A DNA stretch of 22,620 nt from Candidatus Bathyarchaeota archaeon (GTDB lineage Archaea > Thermoproteota > Bathyarchaeia > TCS64): positions 1 to 22,620 of the forward strand of contig QMXQ01000005.1 of assembly GCA_003662205.1 (NCBI GenBank), in the 5' to 3' direction. Made by a program: the position numbers and the translations under genes. The notes under the pieces are model-generated. The model ran no database searches. It worked only from the letters and a program-made list of their open reading frames with translations, and was not told the DNA's origin. Of this stretch, positions 22,108-22,620 are shown piece after piece (the stretch's first letter is position 1; each line of letters starts with the position of its first letter).

Positions 22108-22620
22108 TCACCTTGAGACGAAGCGGTTCCCCTTTATGAAGAACCGCAGTTTCTGCGGCAGGTCCACCCTCACGCCGATCCTGTGGGAGGCGCCGATCTC
22201 GAAGTCTTCGCGGGGCCCCTCGGCCACCGTCAGCGGGCTGTCCTCCCTGGTGACGTCCACCCCGTTCAGCTCCTTCGTCACGGCCAGCGCCCTCGTCAGC
22301 TTGCCGGGGCCCGTGGTCAGGTCGCGGATGTCGCTCCGCCCTCTGTTCCTCCTCATGAGCTCCACCCCGCCGAGGGGCTCCAAGGCCCTTATCAGGACCG
22401 CTCCCACCTCGCCCTCCCGGTGTGCGACGATGTTCAGGAGCCACCAGGTGTGGACCATGTAGATGAACGCCCGGCCGGGGGTCTCGAACATCACCCTGTT
22501 GAAGTTCTTTTTACCCCTATAGGCCCGGGAGGCCGGGTCCCCCCCGCCGTAGTATGCTTCGGTCTCGACGATCCTCCCCGACAGGGCCTCGGGGCCTATC
22601 CGCCTCACCAGGACCTTCCC
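22108..22620 (-). CDS. 3-methyladenine DNA glycosylase (AAG/MPG family), 5' end cut by the window
   Basis: The visible 170 residues run off the right edge; the first complete codons read GKVLVRRIGPEALSG. The family excises alkylated and deaminated purines from DNA. The active-site stretch is IVETEAYYGGGDPASRAYRG, where the Glu in VETEA activates water. NRVMFETPGRAFIYMVHT and LTTGPGKLTRAL are the other conserved segments, and the C-terminus (RIGVRVDLPQKLRFFIKGN) is complete. Where many relatives have a Cys-Leu-Asn-Val motif, this protein has WWLLNIV. Typical length is about 190-200 residues, so only 20-30 residues are missing. A GTG at 22608 could pass for a start but would remove conserved sequence. 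Confidence 0.93.
   Translation of the reverse strand, partial: GKVLVRRIGPEALSGRIVETEAYYGGGDPASRAYRGKKNFNRVMFETPGRAFIYMVHTWWLLNIVAHREGEVGAVLIRALEPLGGVELMRRNRGRSDIRDLTTGPGKLTRALAVTKELNGVDVTREDSPLTVAEGPREDFEIGASHRIGVRVDLPQKLRFFIKGNRFVSR

Noticed and set aside
1..22620. CRISPR arrays, insertion sequences, transposases, toxin-antitoxin or phage genes
   Set aside because: No regularly spaced repeats, transposase motifs or integrases were visible on either strand.

Overview
The window is archaeal, GC-rich and densely coded. Markers are a glutamate dehydrogenase of archaeal type, the UPF0200/UPF0201 gene pair, an archaeal class I CCA-adding enzyme, the diphthamide ligase Dph6, an archaeal threonyl-tRNA synthetase, a DTD2-type D-aminoacyl-tRNA deacylase, TATA-box promoters about 25 bases ahead of genes and several likely leaderless starts. 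The overall flavour (surface proteins with DUF2341, HTH_45-like regulator, small zinc-finger protein, ThrRS core without editing domain) suggests a Thermoproteota or Bathyarchaeia-like lineage. That placement is inference; no rRNA is present to settle it.

Layout. (1) 1-4654, plus strand: an extracellular surface locus. It holds the tail of an unknown gene, a 202-aa secreted beta-rich protein, a polytopic membrane protein with an extreme Lys/Arg tail, and a 971-aa multidomain surface protein with DUF2341, a lectin-like region and tandem beta domains. The first and last secreted proteins share a leader pattern and apparently a C-terminal domain. (2) 4764-5663: a stand-alone protein with a degenerate M23/LytM-like fold. 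(3) 5675-11072, minus strand: a catabolic cluster. It contains a four-gene FAD/Fe-S amino-acid dehydrogenase complex resembling archaeal dye-linked L-proline dehydrogenase, with glutamate dehydrogenase upstream of it. The cluster is bounded by two gene remnants: a decayed glutamate synthase small-subunit tail (5675-6120) and a FrhB-like C-terminal fragment (11199-11474). (4) 11542-13260, minus strand: a tight three-gene operon of a radical-SAM activase, a UPF0200 kinase and a UPF0201 RNA-binding-like protein. (5) 13381-19557, plus strand: an RNA and translation segment with thpR, a Cys-motif protein, cca, a kinase-like protein, tRNA-Pro(GGG), dph6 and thrS. (6) 19554-21095, minus strand: small proteins (zinc finger, secreted beta protein, two-TM protein, winged-helix regulator). 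(7) 21254-22620: dtdA and a convergent 3-methyladenine DNA glycosylase cut by the window end.

How the genes work together. The flavin dehydrogenase complex plus GDH could carry proline (or another secondary/primary amino acid) toward glutamate and 2-oxoglutarate, passing electrons through flavins and Fe-S centres. The P5C dehydrogenase step is not in the window. The plus-strand RNA segment is concerned with tRNA 3' ends, tRNA charging, EF2 diphthamide and chirality proofreading. The ThrRS here lacks its N-terminal editing domain, which implies a proofreading partner elsewhere in the genome.

I see no CRISPR array, insertion sequence, rRNA or phage module. The most unusual part is the surface locus at the left edge.
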